From positions 1-48,430 of the forward strand of contig NZ_RWIR01000066.1 in NCBI RefSeq assembly GCF_009764265.1: DNA of 48,430 bases, given 5' to 3'. The notes under the pieces were generated by a model. That model was not told the DNA's origin. It did no database searches and was given only the letters and a program-made list of their open reading frames with translations. Made by a program: the position numbers and the translations under genes. Origin of the DNA: Pseudomonas sp. PB101 (GTDB lineage Bacteria; Pseudomonadota; Gammaproteobacteria; Pseudomonadales; Pseudomonadaceae). Below are positions 22,237 to 30,320 of this stretch, piece by piece. Numbering within the stretch: the stretch's first letter is position 1; each line of letters opens with the position of its first letter.

Positions 22237-25176
22237 TCAAGACGCCAGGCCGGCCTTGGCCAGCAGGCCCGATGCGTCCACCGCATCGATCTGCGCAGGG
22301 TCGAGGAAGCGCCTGGCGTACTGCAAGTAGATCTGCGCCTTGATGAACAGCCCGAACAGTTCCGGGTCGATGTGGGCATCACGGCACATGAACGCCATGA
22401 TGCCCAGCGCCTCGCTCAAGGTCTTGGCTTTTTTGTAGGGGCGGTCGGCTGCCGTCAACGCTTCGAAGATATCGGCAATCGCCATCATCCGCGCCGGCAG
22501 GCTCATCTCTTCCCGCTTCAAGCGTTTCGGATAACCGCTGCCGTCCATTTTCTCGTGATGCCCGCCGGCTATTTCCGCGACGCTGCGCAGGTGCGCGGGG
22601 AACGGCAGATGGTTGAGCATCAGGATCGTCTGGACGATGTGGTTATTGATGACATAACGCTCCTCGCTCGTCAGGGTGCCGCGGACAATGCTCAGGTTGT
22701 ACAGCTCGCCCCGGTTGTATTTGTGGGGCGGAACGTCGAGTTTGAAGCCCAGGGGATTGTCCTGCGGTATCAATTCGTTTTCGTTGCGTTCGAACAGGTG
22801 CTCGGGTTTGTCCGCCAGTAACGGTTCGCTGACGGGCAGGGTGGGGGCGGGCGTTCGGGCCTGACGCCGGTTCTCTTCCCAGGACACGCCCAGCCGGTCA
22901 TCCAGGGTCCGGGTCCAGGTGCGTCCGGCCAGGTCGCGCAAGCGTTGCAGATCAGCGTCGGCCATGGCTTCGCCACCCAGATTGCAGCGGGCAACGAAGG
23001 CGAAATCGTCATCCAGCCCGGCCAGGCTGGCATTGCGCAGTTCAGCCAGCGATTGCTCGTCGCCGCCCAGGGCAATGGCCTGCCAGTAACCGATCCAGAC
23101 ATCGCGCTTGAGCACCTCGAAGCGGGTACGGATTTCGTGGATGCGATCGGTCAGGGTTTCCAGCTTCGTGGCTTTGTCGACGACGTATTCCGGTGTGGTG
23201 ACCTTGCCGCAATCGTGCAGCCAGGCGGCGATGTGCAGTGCCTCCCATTCATCTTCGCTCGGCTGATATTCACTGAAGGCCGGTTCCTGGCTGGCCGCCG
23301 CCGCGTGGGCCAGCATCAGGGTCAGTTCCGGGACGCGCTGGCAATGGCCGCCGGTATAGGGGCTTTTGGCGTCGATTGCACCGGCCAGCAGCTGTATGAA
23401 GGCGTCCAGCAGTTGTTTTTGCCGGGCTTGCAGGCGCTGGCTTTCGATGCACACGGCCGCCGCGCCGGATACGGCCTGGAGGAACGCAATGCGGTCCGGC
23501 CGCAGTTTGTCCAGGTCGCTTTGCTCGCCGCTGTCGGCCAATAGCAACACCAGCAGTCCCACGGTTTCGTTGTGACGGTTGTGCAGGCGGATTCCGACCA
23601 GATGGACCCGGGGACTGTTCAGCGCGAGCAAGACTTTCTGCAGATCGCCCGCCTGCTCGAACCCAAGGTTGCTGACGACATTGTCGACGTTTGCCAATTG
23701 CTGCAGCCAAGGCGGGCTTTGCGGGTTTTCCAGCGAATGCCCGCGGATGCCGAAGGATTGCAGGTTTTCGGCGGTGTTATTGATGACCAGTCCGTGGGGT
23801 TGCATGTGCCCGCCATCAGCTTCGCGCAGATAGATCAGGCCGGCCTGGGCCTGCCCGATTTTCACCGTTTCAAACAACACCCGTTGCAGCAGCGGGGCGA
23901 AACGGGTTTCCGCGCTGAGGCTGTCAGTGATCTGGAAGAAGCTCGCCAGCGTGTCTTTCATCCGTGCCATCGACACACTCAGTTGGTCGACTTCGAGCAC
24001 CGGTGAGCGACGGGAAAGCGGAAAGTTGAAATCGAAACTGCGAATCGCATCGGCCTCCTGCACCAGGGCGCGCAAGGGTTTGACCAGGATCCTTGACGTC
24101 AGCCAGCCCAGCGGCACGCATAACAGCAATGTTGCCAGAGTAATCAGCGCGCCTTGCCAGCGCATCCGGTAAGCATCGACGAGCAACTCGTCTTCCGGTA
24201 CCAGCAAAGCCAGTTGCAGACCTTGTGGTCCGCCTTCCTGCATGCTGCTGCGGGCGACGATCCACTGTCGGCCATTGGCGTCCAGGCGATTGCCTTGCGC
24301 GGGGTTGCTGAGCAACGCAGCCAGGCTGGGGCTCAGATCCGCCGCCTTGATCAGGCGCGATGTCTGATCGTCGATGATCAGCCTGCGGCTGTCGGGATAG
24401 GCAATGGCATTGCCTTCGCCATCGAACAGCACGATTTCGGTATTGGGAGTCACGACGTGTTTGGCCAGGGTCGCGCTGAGTTCGGCCAGGGTCAGGTCGG
24501 CGGCGATGATTGCCTTGTCGCCACTGCGTCGTGCCAGCGTTGTGCCAATGTTATGGGTGGAAAAAAAGATATAGGGTTCGGTCGTGATCTGGTCACTGTC
24601 GTTGCGCGCACTGGTAAACCAGGCACGGCTGCGAGGGTCGTAGGGGTCGTTCAGGTTGTCCTGGCGGCTGACAAGTGCCAGGTTCGTGTCGAAAAACAAC
24701 GACTGGGAACGGGCCTGGCCGCTGCTGTCGTGCTCGATGCTCCAGACCTGGTAAGCCGCCGTGTCCGGGGCCTTGACCAGGGCCTTGACCTCTGGGGTAG
24801 GTAGCGGGCGGACCATGAAAAAGTCTCCATTGTCGTAGCCCAGGTACAGCGAAGCCAGATTGGGGTTGTCCTCGAGCGACTGGCTGAACGGCTTGAGCAG
24901 TGCCAGGCGGTGCTCCAGGTCAGCGGACTGGCCCGCCGGATCGAGTGCCAGCAGGCTCAAAAGATGGCGAATGGGTGCATAGGTCGAGTGCAGGTCCAGC
25001 CGGACATCCTGCTCGATACGGTTGAAGAGTTTTTCACTGCTCGACAATATGATCTGGGTCGTTTGCCGGTAGTTGAAAAGACCCAGCAGCACTCCGGTCA
25101 GCAACAACAGGAAGGTGAACATCACGCTGATATGGACATGCAGTGGAAACCGGCGTTGAACCGTGCGCAATGGCAT
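22237..25176 (-). CDS. Membrane HD-GYP c-di-GMP phosphodiesterase with Cache sensor
   Basis: A 979-aa inner-membrane protein. Membrane helices at about 17-35 and 341-361 flank a periplasmic double-Cache domain (WSIEHD, RSRAWFTSA). Then come HAMP, a GAF-like region (about 415-585) and a C-terminal HD-GYP domain that hydrolyses c-di-GMP. The HD motif is HDCGK (654-658) and the signature HHEKMDGSGYP is at 873-883. These lie about 219 residues apart, against roughly 60 in ordinary HD-GYP domains, so there is a long insertion. The ATG at 25176 is chosen because GGAG lies 9 bases upstream; ATG at 25191 lacks a site. It starts 49 bases after the BvgS-like kinase and is probably in its operon. Confidence 0.88.
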   Translation of the reverse strand: MPLRTVQRRFPLHVHISVMFTFLLLLTGVLLGLFNYRQTTQIILSSSEKLFNRIEQDVRLDLHSTYAPIRHLLSLLALDPAGQSADLEHRLALLKPFSQSLEDNPNLASLYLGYDNGDFFMVRPLPTPEVKALVKAPDTAAYQVWSIEHDSSGQARSQSLFFDTNLALVSRQDNLNDPYDPRSRAWFTSARNDSDQITTEPYIFFSTHNIGTTLARRSGDKAIIAADLTLAELSATLAKHVVTPNTEIVLFDGEGNAIAYPDSRRLIIDDQTSRLIKAADLSPSLAALLSNPAQGNRLDANGRQWIVARSSMQEGGPQGLQLALLVPEDELLVDAYRMRWQGALITLATLLLCVPLGWLTSRILVKPLRALVQEADAIRSFDFNFPLSRRSPVLEVDQLSVSMARMKDTLASFFQITDSLSAETRFAPLLQRVLFETVKIGQAQAGLIYLREADGGHMQPHGLVINNTAENLQSFGIRGHSLENPQSPPWLQQLANVDNVVSNLGFEQAGDLQKVLLALNSPRVHLVGIRLHNRHNETVGLLVLLLADSGEQSDLDKLRPDRIAFLQAVSGAAAVCIESQRLQARQKQLLDAFIQLLAGAIDAKSPYTGGHCQRVPELTLMLAHAAAASQEPAFSEYQPSEDEWEALHIAAWLHDCGKVTTPEYVVDKATKLETLTDRIHEIRTRFEVLKRDVWIGYWQAIALGGDEQSLAELRNASLAGLDDDFAFVARCNLGGEAMADADLQRLRDLAGRTWTRTLDDRLGVSWEENRRQARTPAPTLPVSEPLLADKPEHLFERNENELIPQDNPLGFKLDVPPHKYNRGELYNLSIVRGTLTSEERYVINNHIVQTILMLNHLPFPAHLRSVAEIAGGHHEKMDGSGYPKRLKREEMSLPARMMAIADIFEALTAADRPYKKAKTLSEALGIMAFMCRDAHIDPELFGLFIKAQIYLQYARRFLDPAQIDAVDASGLLAKAGLAS

Positions 25177-25225
25177 TGCGGGTTTCTCCATGATGGTCAA
25201 CACACTGCCGAGGGTCCAAGCATAG

Positions 25226-28200
25226 TTAAGGCTCTGCGATTTTGCCTTCGTCGTAATGGGCGATCTGACGTATTAACGCGTCCTCCAACTCAAGTATCGT
25301 GCACTCCATGAATTTGCAGCATTCAGCCACTTTTTCGTGATCGAAATCCTCATGGCAGGCAGCTTCGAGCGCCTCGCAGCGGTCGATCAGGGGGGAGGCC
25401 TGCACGATCCGGGCTGCGCCTTTGATTTTGTGGGCAATATCCAGCAGCGCCTGCGTATCCCCGGAGCTGGATAGCGACAACAGCGTTTGCAGATCCTGGC
25501 GGTTGCTGTTCACCAGTTCATTGAGCAATCTGCGGTTCAACACCGGATTGCCGCCGGTCAGCAGTTTCAATCCGTGCAGGCTGAACGCCGGGGCTGCCCG
25601 GGTGGGTTGAATGTTTTCCAGCCACTGACTCAAGGCGCCGAGGCTGAGGGGTTTGAACAGGCAGTCGTCCATCCCGGCTTGCTTGCAGCGTTGGATTTCT
25701 TCCGGTTGGGCGTTGGCGGTAAAGCCGAGCACGGTGCAGGGAGGACGATGGTTTTGTCTTTCCTGCTTTCGAATGGCGCGGGCCAGCTCGTAACCGTTCA
25801 TGACCGGCATGTTGCAATCGGCGATCACCAGATCGAACGGTTGGCCTTTCCAAGCCTCCAATCCCTCCTGACCATCGGCCGCAACGGTAAATCGATGGCC
25901 AAGGAACTCCAGTTGCTGGCAGGTGAGCAAGCGATTGGCCGAGTGATCGTCGACGACCAGAACATTCAAAGGGGTTGTGGCAACGACAATTTGCGTTTCG
26001 GCCACCTGGGCTGAGGGTTGCAGCGGCAACGTTTCCAGCTGCAGCGATACCTCCACCTGGGTGCCGACGCCCGGTTCGCTGCGCAATTGCAGACTGCCGC
26101 CCATCATCTCGCAGAGGTTGCGGCTGATGACCAGCCCCAGTCCCGCGCCGCCCCTGGCCGATTGAATGGCGTTGTCGGCCTGGGCGAAAGGTTCGAACAG
26201 CCGGTATTGATCCTGTTCACTGATCCCGATACCGCTGTCGTGGACCTGCACCCGCATTTGCACGCGATCAGGCTGCGTTGCCGGGTGCAGGTCGACAATG
26301 ATCCGGACCTGGCCTTGCTCGGTGAACTTGATGGCATTGCTGATCAGGTTGGACAGCACCTGCTTGAAGCGCAAAGGGTCCAGCAACACATCGAAGGTCG
26401 GGGTGGCCGGAGAAAACTCCAATATCAATTCGAGTTCCTTCTGTCTTGCCAGGCCATCGAAAATCCGCACGACCGAGGCCACGAGTTCACCCGGGTTGAC
26501 GCGCTCCGGGCTCAGGCTCAAGCGCCCGGATTCGATTCTGGCAATGTCGAGGATGTCGCCGATCAGTTCCAGCAATCCTTTCGCCGAGTTGTGCGCGACA
26601 TCGATGGCCGGACGCTCCGGGTGCTGGTGATCAAGACGCTTGAGGGTCAGTTCAAGCATGCCGATGATTGCGTTCATCGGCGTGCGGATCTCATGGCTCA
26701 TCGTAGCCAGAAACGTGCTTTTGGCCCGATTGGCGTTATCGGCGCGTTCTTTCGCGCAACGCAGGTCATCGAGCAGTTGCCGCCGTTCGCTGATGTCGAT
26801 CCAGCCACCGATAATGCCTTGCACTTTCGCGCTGGAATCGCGGTAAGGAAGAATCCAGTGATAGATCGTCAGCCGCCGGCCACCTATGTGCAGTTCGCGA
26901 TCGACGATCAACGGCCTGCCCTCGGCCACTACGCGCTGGTAGTCAGCCTGATACTCCCGGGCTTCGAACACATTGCTCATCGATCCGTGCATGACGCTTT
27001 TGCCGATGACATCTTCACGCCTGGCGCAGAACGCTTGCAGGTAACTGTCGTTGCAACTTTGCAGCAGCCCCTGGCGATCACGTACGTAGATCGGATGAGG
27101 GGTGCCGTTGACCAGCGAGCGCATGAATTCGAACTGATCGTTCAAGGCACGCTCGGCGGCCTTGCGCTGCTTGATCTGGCGTCGCATGTAGTCGTTCCAC
27201 GCAATGGAAATCAGCAATAGCGCACCGGCACCGATGGCGATTTGGTAGAACAGTCTTTGATAGTTGCGCCAGGTACTTTGCGAGGACGCCGAATAGCCGC
27301 GCCAACGACTGTTGATGACGCCCAGCTCTTCAGGCGAGATGCTCAGTAACGCCTTGTTCAGAATGGCGTTGAGCTCTCTGGCACCCCGGGCGGTGGCAAG
27401 GGAAAACGCTGCCTGCTCGGTACCGATGGTGGTGCTGATCTGCAATGAGTGCTCGAACAACTGTGATGAAATGAAGTAGTTGGCTATCACCAGTGAGTTC
27501 ACCGCGCCCTCGGCCTGACCTTCGTCGAGCAGCTCTACGGCGCTGAAGGTGTCCGCAGCTTCGATCAATTTGATCCGGGGAAATTCTTTGCGCAGGTAAT
27601 CCATGAGTGGATTGCCGCGGGCAATGGCCAGGCGTTTGCCCTGCAACTGCTCGAGGTTGGTCGGGCTGTCGACGGCTTTGCGGGTCAGCAGGACGTAGGA
27701 ATTTTCCAGAAAGGGGCGGGTAAAGTTCAGTTGGGTCTGACGTTTGGCGCTGGGGAGCAACGCGGCGATCACATCGGCCTTTTCGTCCTTGATCTGTTTG
27801 ATCATCTCGTGATCGCTTCGACTGCGCTGGATGTCAAAGCGCAAACCGGTGCGCAGCCTGATCAGCTCAAGCAAATCTGCGGTGACTCCGCGAAAGTTGC
27901 CATCGCTGTCGAAAAACGACAGGGGTGCAAAAGCTTCGTTGACGACGACTCGCACAGTCGGGTGGTGCGCCAGCCAGCGTTCTTCCCGATCAGTGAGCTG
28001 CAGTTTTTGATCGGTCAGCAGGATGTCGCTGCCGGCGCTCCAGCGTTTGGCGATGTTTTCACGTTCGCTGGGGGGGATGGCCCTGATCATCGCGTTGATG
28101 ATGACGAGCAGCTCGGGGTTGTTCCTGCTGACGGCAAAGCTGAAGCCATGGGCTTCATGTTTGCCGAAGTTGGCCATCCGGATGTTGTTCAGGTACCCCT

Positions 28201-28867
28201 TGTTGATCATGTAGTGCGTTGAAATCGTGTCACCGAGAAACACGTCCGCCTGATCGAATGCAACGGCGTTGATCGCATTCTGGTAGGACGGATAGGACGT
28301 GATGATGGCCTTTGGATACAGCGCCTTGACTTCCTCCAGCGGCAAGTAGTGATACACCATGCTCAGGCGCAATCCGGCCAGGCCATCGGTCAGGGATCGG
28401 GTTTCTCCTTCGCGGGTCACCAACACGGGTTGGTCGACGGCATAGGGTATGGACAGTGTGATGCCGGCAATGCCGGCTTCGAATCCATTGGCGGTGCCAA
28501 GCAGATCGACATCGCCGTTCTGCAGCGCAGCGATCGCGGCTCCTCGGGAATCGAAGCGCTGAACCTTGATGGGCAAACCGGTTACTTTTTCCAGAAGACC
28601 GGCGTAATCGGCGGTAAACCCTTCATAGTCCTGGCCGCTGGTGGTCAGGTCGAAAGGAGGATAGTCGGGGGCTGAGGTGCCGAGCGTCAGCTGATTTTTG
28701 TTTTTTATCCATTGTCGCTGGGATTCATCCAGTCGAATCTCCAGAGCCCCGGCCTTCGAGCGGCTGAGCAGGGTGTAATTTTCATTGGCCGGTGCCCCGA
28801 ACAACGAGGTACACACGCATAGACCTGCGGTCAATTGAATCAGGTAGACCTTCAAACGGCTGGGCAT
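25226..28867 (-). CDS. BvgS/EvgS-like unorthodox hybrid sensor kinase
   Basis: A 1213-aa four-step phosphorelay kinase. A signal peptide is followed by two tandem periplasmic solute-binding domains (about 55-280 and 300-525), a membrane helix (540-560) and a PAS domain (580-695). The kinase core has His725 in TMSHEIRTPMNAIIGM and an ATPase with NLISNAIKF. A receiver (DDHSANR, ADCNMPVMNGYE) and a C-terminal HPt with AHKIKGAARI complete the relay. The ATG at 28867 has a signal-peptide-like start; a GTG at 28879 would overlap the regulator stop (GTGA). The response-regulator gene is directly upstream. Ligand unknown; family members sense small molecules, pH or oxidation. Confidence 0.92.
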   Translation of the reverse strand: MPSRLKVYLIQLTAGLCVCTSLFGAPANENYTLLSRSKAGALEIRLDESQRQWIKNKNQLTLGTSAPDYPPFDLTTSGQDYEGFTADYAGLLEKVTGLPIKVQRFDSRGAAIAALQNGDVDLLGTANGFEAGIAGITLSIPYAVDQPVLVTREGETRSLTDGLAGLRLSMVYHYLPLEEVKALYPKAIITSYPSYQNAINAVAFDQADVFLGDTISTHYMINKGYLNNIRMANFGKHEAHGFSFAVSRNNPELLVIINAMIRAIPPSERENIAKRWSAGSDILLTDQKLQLTDREERWLAHHPTVRVVVNEAFAPLSFFDSDGNFRGVTADLLELIRLRTGLRFDIQRSRSDHEMIKQIKDEKADVIAALLPSAKRQTQLNFTRPFLENSYVLLTRKAVDSPTNLEQLQGKRLAIARGNPLMDYLRKEFPRIKLIEAADTFSAVELLDEGQAEGAVNSLVIANYFISSQLFEHSLQISTTIGTEQAAFSLATARGARELNAILNKALLSISPEELGVINSRWRGYSASSQSTWRNYQRLFYQIAIGAGALLLISIAWNDYMRRQIKQRKAAERALNDQFEFMRSLVNGTPHPIYVRDRQGLLQSCNDSYLQAFCARREDVIGKSVMHGSMSNVFEAREYQADYQRVVAEGRPLIVDRELHIGGRRLTIYHWILPYRDSSAKVQGIIGGWIDISERRQLLDDLRCAKERADNANRAKSTFLATMSHEIRTPMNAIIGMLELTLKRLDHQHPERPAIDVAHNSAKGLLELIGDILDIARIESGRLSLSPERVNPGELVASVVRIFDGLARQKELELILEFSPATPTFDVLLDPLRFKQVLSNLISNAIKFTEQGQVRIIVDLHPATQPDRVQMRVQVHDSGIGISEQDQYRLFEPFAQADNAIQSARGGAGLGLVISRNLCEMMGGSLQLRSEPGVGTQVEVSLQLETLPLQPSAQVAETQIVVATTPLNVLVVDDHSANRLLTCQQLEFLGHRFTVAADGQEGLEAWKGQPFDLVIADCNMPVMNGYELARAIRKQERQNHRPPCTVLGFTANAQPEEIQRCKQAGMDDCLFKPLSLGALSQWLENIQPTRAAPAFSLHGLKLLTGGNPVLNRRLLNELVNSNRQDLQTLLSLSSSGDTQALLDIAHKIKGAARIVQASPLIDRCEALEAACHEDFDHEKVAECCKFMECTILELEDALIRQIAHYDEGKIAEP

Positions 28868-28875
28868 CCAGGTTC

Positions 28876-29502
28876 TCACACGAGTGCGTTACGTTTTGCC
28901 ATCTCGATCAGTTCAACCAGGGATTTGGCTTTGAGTTTTTGCATGAGGCGCTTTTTGTAAGTGCTCACGGTCTTGTTGCTCAGAAACATGCCCTTGGCGA
29001 TCTCCTTGTTTGTGCGACCTTGGGCAAAAAGTTGCAAGACCATCAGTTCCCGGTCGTTTACGGATTTGAAAAGTTCCAATTCAATACAGCGTGTTTCATC
29101 GCCATGGATGGGGTTCAATGCCTCACTCGGGAAATAGTTGTAACCTGAAAATACCGCTCTTATGGAACTGACCAGTTCACTGATGTCTTCTTGTTTGCAG
29201 ACATAACCCGAGGCACCGGATTGCATGCAGCGAATACCGAAGAGTGTCGGGCATTGTGCAGTCAGTACCAGTGTTTTAGGAGGGTTGCTCATTGCGTTGA
29301 AGCGGGAAAGCACTTCCAGGCCATCGAGTTTTGGAATGCTGATGTCGAGAATGACCAGGTCCGGCATGCATTCGCGAACCATCTGCATGGCGTCGACCCC
29401 ATTATCAGTTTCGCCGACAACTTTGTAACCTTCGTGTTCCAGCAGCATTCGAACGGCAAGGCGGATAACCGGGTGATCGTCGACAATAAAAACGGAGTTC
29501 AT
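28876..29502 (-). CDS. LuxR-type response regulator, BvgA/EvgA/RocA-like
   Basis: A 208-aa response regulator. The receiver has the acidic pair in VDDHPVIR, the phospho-acceptor Asp53 in LVILDISIPKLDG, and the C-terminal NarL/FixJ helix-turn-helix is around GRTNKEIAKGMFLSNKTVST, then YKKRLMQKL. It starts at the ATG at 29502 and is followed immediately by the BvgS-like kinase, its evident partner. The 250 bases upstream hold repeats of the BvgA-type half-site TTTCCTA, so it likely regulates its own operon. Assigning it as BvgA, EvgA or RocA needs phylogeny. Confidence 0.92.
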   Translation of the reverse strand: MNSVFIVDDHPVIRLAVRMLLEHEGYKVVGETDNGVDAMQMVRECMPDLVILDISIPKLDGLEVLSRFNAMSNPPKTLVLTAQCPTLFGIRCMQSGASGYVCKQEDISELVSSIRAVFSGYNYFPSEALNPIHGDETRCIELELFKSVNDRELMVLQLFAQGRTNKEIAKGMFLSNKTVSTYKKRLMQKLKAKSLVELIEMAKRNALV

Positions 29503-29592
29503 AATCAAGTCCCATGCGAGCTCAAATAAAGCGCGCACCTTAGCTCAGATACTTGCAGGGACGCATGAACGGACCGAGCTGTAGCAGCAATT

Positions 29593-29665
29593 TAGGAGAA
29601 GTCCTACAAATTAAAAGGAATAGGACTACGCATTAACTAGGATTCTTATTAGGAAGGATAGGAAA
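29593..29665 (-). promoter_or_regulatory. Cluster of TCCTA/TTTCCTA half-sites upstream of the response regulator
   Basis: Within 73 AT-rich bases the pentamer TAGGA (TCCTA on the minus strand) occurs at 29593, 29621, 29638, 29650 and 29659, and in the opposite direction at 29602. The copy at 29659-29665 is a full TTTCCTA on the minus strand, the published BvgA heptad. AGTCCTA (29600-29606) and TAGGACT (29621-29627) form a 7-base inverted repeat. It lies 90-160 bases before the regulator start, where activator sites would be. Confidence 0.5.
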
Positions 29666-29749
29666 AATCAGTTATCTAGTGCGTTTTTTGAGGAGATTGT
29701 TTGTAGGTTTTACGTAATGTCTTTGTCGGTTTTTATATATGTCTTTTTC

Positions 29750-30142
29750 TTATGTTGATGCTGAGGTCAACAAGTCTCTAAATTCAGATTGTTTCAAAGG
29801 TTTTATCAAGTAACCCAATAATGGCAATCCGTCTTCAGTGGCCGTTTTTACCAATTCGTCCAGTTCGCAGGTCGTCAGGCTGCTCAGAAGGATTGCATGC
29901 TTGATCAGCCCTTGCCGGCCGGCGAACCGGACCAGATCGAGTCCTGTCAGATCAGGCAGGCATTGATCGCATAAAAGAATGTCGAATGGCTGGTCGACCT
30001 CGAGCATTCGCTGCATGGCGCCTTTGGCGCTGTCGGTGGTCGTCAGTCGGGTGAAGCCATAACTTTCCAGCAGATATTGAGTCGCTATGAGTTGAAAGGG
30101 GTGGTCCTCCACCACGAGGATGCGTAGATCGTCTTCGGCCAT
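29750..30142 (-). CDS. Stand-alone receiver-domain protein (RocR-REC-like)
   Basis: A 130-aa protein that is only a CheY-like receiver. The acidic residues Glu12-Asp13 (VVEDHPFQ), phospho-acceptor Asp59 in ILLCDQCLPDLTGLDL, Ser87 (ILLSS) and Lys114 (GYLIKPL) are all in place. By pattern it resembles the receiver of RocR, the EAL-type regulator of Roc systems, but the stop at 29750 is followed by AT-rich non-coding DNA, so no output domain exists. The start is uncertain: ATG 30142 leaves a compact receiver, ATG 30223 adds 27 residues with low conservation. It lies upstream of the regulator-kinase pair and may be a phosphate sink or competitor. Confidence 0.8.
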   Translation of the reverse strand: MAEDDLRILVVEDHPFQLIATQYLLESYGFTRLTTTDSAKGAMQRMLEVDQPFDILLCDQCLPDLTGLDLVRFAGRQGLIKHAILLSSLTTCELDELVKTATEDGLPLLGYLIKPLKQSEFRDLLTSAST

Positions 30143-30275
30143 GGGGCGCACTTCATCTGTCGAACAGAAGGAATGGGGATTGTTTCGCGAGAGTGGCGGA
30201 CAAGCGATCAGTTCGCTCGCCATGTGTTGTAGGGCGATTCGACGAAGCTTGAGCGCTGTTGGTTGTTGAAGGGGG

Positions 30276-30308
30276 GATCAGCCATAACGAATGCCGCAAT
30301 GGCTGATC
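30276..30308 (-). terminator. 10-bp hairpin following dgt
   Basis: GATCAGCCAT (30276-30285) and ATGGCTGATC (30299-30308) form a perfect stem with a 13-base loop, 12 bases after the dgt stop. There is no T run, so it is at best a weak or Rho-assisted terminator, separating dgt from the receiver gene. Confidence 0.5.
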
Positions 30309-30320
30309 ACTCGATACACC

